Notes under the pieces: model-generated
Told to the model about the DNA's origin: nothing
Databases searched by the model: none
The model's input: the letters and a program-made list of their open reading frames with translations, nothing else
Made by a program: the position numbers and the translations under genes
From: Trebonia sp963795335
GTDB taxonomy: Bacteria; Actinomycetota; Actinomycetes; Streptosporangiales; Streptosporangiaceae
NCBI GenBank assembly: GCA_963795335.1
Contig: CAWCHI010000006.1
Span: forward strand, 434,001-498,000
DNA: 64,000 nucleotides
Reading direction: 5' to 3'
Part shown: positions 60,789-64,000 of the stretch, in pieces
How the letters are laid out: each line of letters opens with the position of its first letter
How positions within the stretch are numbered: the stretch's first letter is position 1

Positions 60789-60988
60789 CGCGCGGACCCC
60801 GCCACGGTCGGCGTGTTCGATATGATGGCCGATTTTGCCATCGGGCCCGCCGGCCGCGACAGGCGGGGGGTGCTGGGGGCCACCCCCCCGGGTGATGTGA
60901 GCATGCTTCCCCTCCGAGGCTCCCACGATTACGGCCGGCCACTTTCCGGACGGCCATGGTTAAGTTCTGGCAACAGGTCTATCTTATA

Positions 60989-60999
60989 GGAAAGTTTCC
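60989..60999. promoter_or_regulatory. Candidate ROK operator
   Basis: GGAAAGTTTCC is a symmetrical site around a central G, in the AT-rich part of the 285-bp gap between the ROK gene and the divergent transporter operon. TTAGTTTC two bases further right may extend it. Position and sequence fit a sugar-responsive operator. Confidence 0.55.
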
Positions 61000-61073
61000 A
61001 GTTAGTTTCTGTGCCAACGGTCTCCCCGACCAAGTTTGACCGAATGATCACCCTCGCAGAAGGAGTGCCAGCA

Positions 61074-62447
61074 GTGGGACTCAGGAAGAGATCGGCCGCG
61101 CTGGGCGCGGCCGCCGGCGTCGCCGCCGCGGCGCTCGCGATCGCCGGCTGCAGCTCCGGTTCCAGCTCGACCGGCAGCACGGCCGGCAGCTCGTCGTCGT
61201 CCGCGCCGAAGACGCTCACCGTCTGGCGCATGGGCGGTTCGGTGCCCTCCCAGGTGACCTGGATGAACAGCGTCGTCGCGGACTTCCACAAGGAGTTCCC
61301 GCAGTACGCCAGCACCCAGGTCAAGGTCGACTGGATCCCGTGGTCCGACCGCACCACGGACTGGAACAACGCGCTGTCGTCCGGCAAGAACATCCCCGAC
61401 ATCACCGAGCTCGGCAACACCGACACCCCCACCGAGGCCGCGAGCGGCATCCTCGCCCCGCTGAACAGCGACCTGACGAGCTGGTCCGGCACCAAGGGCC
61501 TCGTCCCCGGCATGCTGGCCAACGACACCCAGAGCGGTACCACCTACGCGGTGCCGTGGTTCGGTGGCGTGCGCGCCGTGTGGTACCGCACCGACCAGTT
61601 CAAGAAGGCGGGCATCACCGCCGTGCCCACCACCTGGGCGGAGCTTCAGGCCGACGCGGTGAAGCTGCAGAAGGCCTACCCGGGCACCACCGGCTTCGAC
61701 GCGATCACCAACGACACCAATGCCTTCGCCAGCTTCATCTGGGGGGCCGGCGGCCAGATCGCCACGCAGAACAGCAGCGGCCAGTGGACCGCCGACCTGA
61801 CCTCGCCCCAGACCGAGGCGGCGATCAAGTACTACGTCGGCCTTTACACCACGGCCAAGGTCTCCGCCCCCAAGTACATCGGCGAGACCGAGCTCGGCGT
61901 GGCCGGGGCGACCTCCGGCGGGCCCAACGAGGACTTCGGCCTGGGCAAGCTCGACATGTACGTCGACGGGTCGTGGGCCAAGGCGACACTGCCGAAGAAC
62001 TCGGTGGACACGAGCAACATCGCGTCTTTCCCGATCCCGAGCGAGAACGGGCCCAATCCCGCCCCGGTCTTCTCCGGCGGCTCTGACCTCGCGATCTTCA
62101 AGACCAGCCCGAACCAGGCGGCGGCCTGGGACCTGATCTCGGTCATGGACAACCCGGCCAACTCCACCAGCTTCGCCACGCTGTCCGGCTTCTTCTCGCC
62201 GTACTCGGCGCAGATCTCCGCCAGCGAAGCCGCCGGCGGCGCGTTCAACGCGGGCTTCGCCAAGGCCGCCCTCAATGGCCAGACCTCCCCGCTCAACGCC
62301 AAGAACTGGCCCACCGCCGACAACGGCAAGCTCAACATCATCCCGACGATGCTGAAGTCGCTGATGCAGGGGGCGCCCTTCGCCTCCACGGTGGCCTCCG
62401 CCAACACCCAGCTGCAGTCCGTGCTCAACACCGGCAGCGCCAGTTAG
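61074..62447 (+). CDS. Sugar ABC transporter substrate-binding lipoprotein
   Basis: A 457-residue extracytoplasmic binding protein of the MalE/UgpB family. The signal runs to ALAIAGC, whose Cys (near residue 26) is lipidated; a Ser/Gly/Thr linker follows, then the two-lobed binding fold with TLTVWRMGG, PDITELGNTD, YAVPWFGGVRAVWYR and VFSGGSDLAIFKTSPN. GTG at 61074 is fixed by AGAAGGAG just upstream. With nagA and the ROK regulator across the divergent promoter, GlcNAc, chitobiose or a related amino sugar is the best ligand guess. The permeases follow after 15 bases. Confidence 0.92.
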   Translation: MGLRKRSAALGAAAGVAAAALAIAGCSSGSSSTGSTAGSSSSSAPKTLTVWRMGGSVPSQVTWMNSVVADFHKEFPQYASTQVKVDWIPWSDRTTDWNNALSSGKNIPDITELGNTDTPTEAASGILAPLNSDLTSWSGTKGLVPGMLANDTQSGTTYAVPWFGGVRAVWYRTDQFKKAGITAVPTTWAELQADAVKLQKAYPGTTGFDAITNDTNAFASFIWGAGGQIATQNSSGQWTADLTSPQTEAAIKYYVGLYTTAKVSAPKYIGETELGVAGATSGGPNEDFGLGKLDMYVDGSWAKATLPKNSVDTSNIASFPIPSENGPNPAPVFSGGSDLAIFKTSPNQAAAWDLISVMDNPANSTSFATLSGFFSPYSAQISASEAAGGAFNAGFAKAALNGQTSPLNAKNWPTADNGKLNIIPTMLKSLMQGAPFASTVASANTQLQSVLNTGSAS

Positions 62448-62462
62448 CCGCGTACGTTCCCT

Positions 62463-63524
62463 ATGGTGACCTCCTCGCACAGCCGGCCGGGGAACCCCTC
62501 CCCGGCCGGCTCCACCCCCTCGCCGTCGAAGCCTGGCGGTCCGCGTAACCCAACCCACCGTTCGGGACCTGCTGCCCCCGGCCTGTCGGGCCAGCAGCGG
62601 GCCGGGATCTGGATCAGGAAGCACGGGGCGGGCCCCTACCTGCTGCTGCTCCCCGCGACCGCGGTGATCGGCGCGCTGATCGTGTGGCCCGCCATCCAGG
62701 TCGGGCTGTTCTCGTTCCAGAACTACGGGCTGATGCAGATCAGCGGCGTCCTGCCGTCCCAGTGGATCGGACTGTCGAACTACAGCCAGATCCTGCACGA
62801 CCCCGAGTTCTGGCAGTCGCTGACGACCAGCGTGTACTTCGCGCTGGTGGTGGTGCCGCTCACGATGATCGTGGGGACGCTCGTCGGGCTCCTGCTGGTG
62901 CGGCTCGGGCCGAAGATGCGCACCTTCGTGTCCGTCTCGGCGCTGCTCGCCTGGGCGACGCCGGCGGTGTCCGCCAGCGTCATCTTCGTCTGGCTGGTCG
63001 ACCCGGACGGCGGCGTCGTCGACTGGGCCCTGGGCAAGCTCCCGTCCTGGCTCGGCGGCGGGGCGCACTGGGCCGGGTTCTCCTGGACCAACGCGACGCT
63101 GCCCGCCTACAGCGTGCTGACCGTGATGCTGGTCTGGACCGGCTTCCCCTTCATCGCGGTGACCGTGCTCGCCGGGCTGCGGACGCTGCCGCCGGCGTTG
63201 CTCGAGGCGGCGCGGGTGGACGGCGCGGGTCCGTGGCGGACCTTCTGGAAGGTGACGTTCCCGCTGCTGCGCCCGGTGTTCCTGGTCCTGGCGCTGCTGT
63301 CGACGATCTGGGACTTCGGCATGTTCACCCAGGCGTACATCGTCACCGGCAACCTCGGGAACCGCGACGAGTACAACCTCGGGCTCTATGAGTACTCGCA
63401 GGCATTCACCCAGCCGCCGCACTACGGCCTGGCCTCGGCCGCCGCCTTCGTCCTCACGATCATCCTGCTCATCGTCACGGTCGGGTACGTCCGGGCCGCC
63501 ATCAAGCAAGGGTCCCTCGCATGA
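62463..63524 (+). CDS. Sugar ABC transporter permease (MalF-like)
   Basis: A 353-residue permease. A basic/Pro-rich start of about 50 residues precedes six helices; the first contains LLLLPATAVIGALIVWPAI. The ATPase-docking EAA loop is EAARVDGAGPWRTFWKVTFPLL near residue 240, read from its conserved Glu to the final Leu in two parts. It pairs with the second permease downstream. ATG at 62463 lacks a good ribosome site; GTG at 62466 is possible. The stop overlaps ATGA at 63521-63524, the expected coupled start of the next gene. Confidence 0.92.
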   Translation: MVTSSHSRPGNPSPAGSTPSPSKPGGPRNPTHRSGPAAPGLSGQQRAGIWIRKHGAGPYLLLLPATAVIGALIVWPAIQVGLFSFQNYGLMQISGVLPSQWIGLSNYSQILHDPEFWQSLTTSVYFALVVVPLTMIVGTLVGLLLVRLGPKMRTFVSVSALLAWATPAVSASVIFVWLVDPDGGVVDWALGKLPSWLGGGAHWAGFSWTNATLPAYSVLTVMLVWTGFPFIAVTVLAGLRTLPPALLEAARVDGAGPWRTFWKVTFPLLRPVFLVLALLSTIWDFGMFTQAYIVTGNLGNRDEYNLGLYEYSQAFTQPPHYGLASAAAFVLTIILLIVTVGYVRAAIKQGSLA

Positions 63525-64000
63525 CGTCCGTTCCTCTGCCGCCAGAGCCGGGTCCGGCAGTGCCGCGCCGCCTGCCGCCGTGTCCAGCCGGGCCGGGTCC
63601 GGCCGCCGCCGCTGGTTCGGCCGCGCCACGCGCAAGGCCGCCCTGAACCTGGTGGGGATCCTGGTCGCCCTGTTCGCACTGTTCCCCGTGCTCTGGATGA
63701 TCTCCAGCGCGTTCAAGCCCCCCAGCGAGATCTTCTCGCTGACGCCGCACCCGGTACCGCTGCACCCGACCCTGGCGAACTTCCGCACCGTGTTCAGCGG
63801 GTCGGTGATCGGGATGTCGTACTGGAACTTCCTCAGGAACAGCCTGTTCATCACCATCGTCGCGGTCGCCTTGTCGTCGCTGATCGGGCTGCTCGCCGCG
63901 ATCGCGCTGGGGCGGTTCAAGTTCCGGTTCCGCACCACCTACCTGATCATGCTGCTGATCGTGCAGTTGCTGCCGCAGCAGGCGCTCGTCGTCTCCCTGT
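63521..64000 (+). CDS. Sugar ABC transporter permease (MalG-like), partial, possible frame shift
   Basis: The second permease runs off the right end. From 63580 the sequence reads VSSRAGSGRRRWFGRATRK, then helix 1 (ALNLVGILVALFALFPVLWM), SSAFKPPSEIF typical of MalG-type permeases, and helices 2-3. The usual four-base overlap start (ATG at 63521) is present but its frame ends after 42 codons; the real frame is offset by one. Either translation starts at GTG 63580 or one base is missing between 63521 and 63640. No MSM-type ATPase gene is seen within the window. Confidence 0.75.

Noticed and set aside
60789..61073. A DasR-type site near the amino-sugar genes
   Set aside because: No palindrome resembling ACTGGTCTAGACCAGT was seen; the AT-rich GGAAAGTTTCC fits the ROK repressor better.
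61002..63938. A 978-codon open frame on the minus strand, antisense to the sugar transporter genes
   Set aside because: It is rich in Arg, Gly, Ala and His with no domain, and it mirrors the codon bias of the real plus-strand genes; long antisense frames are expected at this GC content.

Overview
The window is about 64 kb of very GC-rich, densely coded DNA from an actinomycete. The evidence is an actinobacterial respiratory supercomplex set (qcrCAB, ctaCDEF, ctaG-like), PimB- and MgtA-like mannosyltransferases, a pspA-pspAA-htpX-pspAB envelope-stress group, mycobacterial-type adenosine kinase, DUF3043 and DUF3054 membrane proteins, many GTG/TTG starts and many apparently leaderless genes. Gene order from the phosphofructokinase to adenosine kinase resembles what I recall of Streptomyces and relatives. 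I cannot place the genus; an order such as Streptosporangiales is plausible. No rRNA, tRNA, CRISPR, prophage or insertion sequence was recognised.

Layout. 0-8.2 kb: small membrane protein, frameshifted MFS transporter, Lrp regulator divergent from an amino-acid permease/exporter, DUF4262 protein, PadR-controlled DrrAB-like ABC exporter, a repeat-rich gene-poor stretch and a GNAT acetyltransferase. 8.3-18.8 kb: phosphofructokinase (frameshifted, pyrophosphate-type signature), PlsC-like acyltransferase, esterase, metallophosphoesterase, fatty acyl-CoA synthetase, PimB-like mannosyltransferase, NlpC/P60 hydrolase, DnaQ-like exonuclease and a stand-alone RAM-domain protein. 18.9-33.3 kb: respiratory block ctaE-qcrC-qcrA-qcrB and ctaC-ctaD-ctaF, both on the minus strand, separated by a pseudo-receiver gene, trpD, a repeat-bearing gap and a two-component system; then a TusA-like protein and a CtaG-like assembly factor. 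33.4-41.8 kb: adoK, erpA, the Psp/HtpX group, DUF3043, an RsbW-like ATPase, DedA-like and DUF3500 proteins. 41.9-50.1 kb: citrate synthase, a truncated plus full aldehyde dehydrogenase pair, amidase, small membrane proteins, a DJ-1/PfpI protein and a flavin monooxygenase. 50.3-64 kb: MgtA-like mannosyltransferase with an SGNH hydrolase, MFS exporter, DUF885 metallopeptidase-like protein, HtrA protease, an unusual octad-repeat membrane protein, and an amino-sugar locus (nagA, ROK regulator, divergent ABC importer) running off the right end.

How genes work together. The qcr and cta genes encode the cytochrome bc1-aa3 terminal branch; ErpA, CtaG-like and TusA-like proteins fit its cofactor supply. 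nagA, the ROK repressor and the sugar transporter form one uptake and catabolism unit, with a candidate operator between the divergent arms.

Data quality. Three otherwise intact genes (MFS, pfkA, ctaF) each carry a net one-base frame shift, and a fourth (the last ABC permease) may. pfkA and ctaF are normally highly conserved, so sequencing or assembly indels are more likely than real pseudogenes.

Most distinctive items: the octad-repeat membrane protein at 57119-58363; the Asp/Lys (pyrophosphate-type) active-site signature of PfkA; a conserved-looking pseudo-receiver beside the respiratory genes; a half-length aldehyde dehydrogenase without its catalytic residues; and AT-rich words (AAAGTTTCC and a 16-mer) shared by separate intergenic regions.
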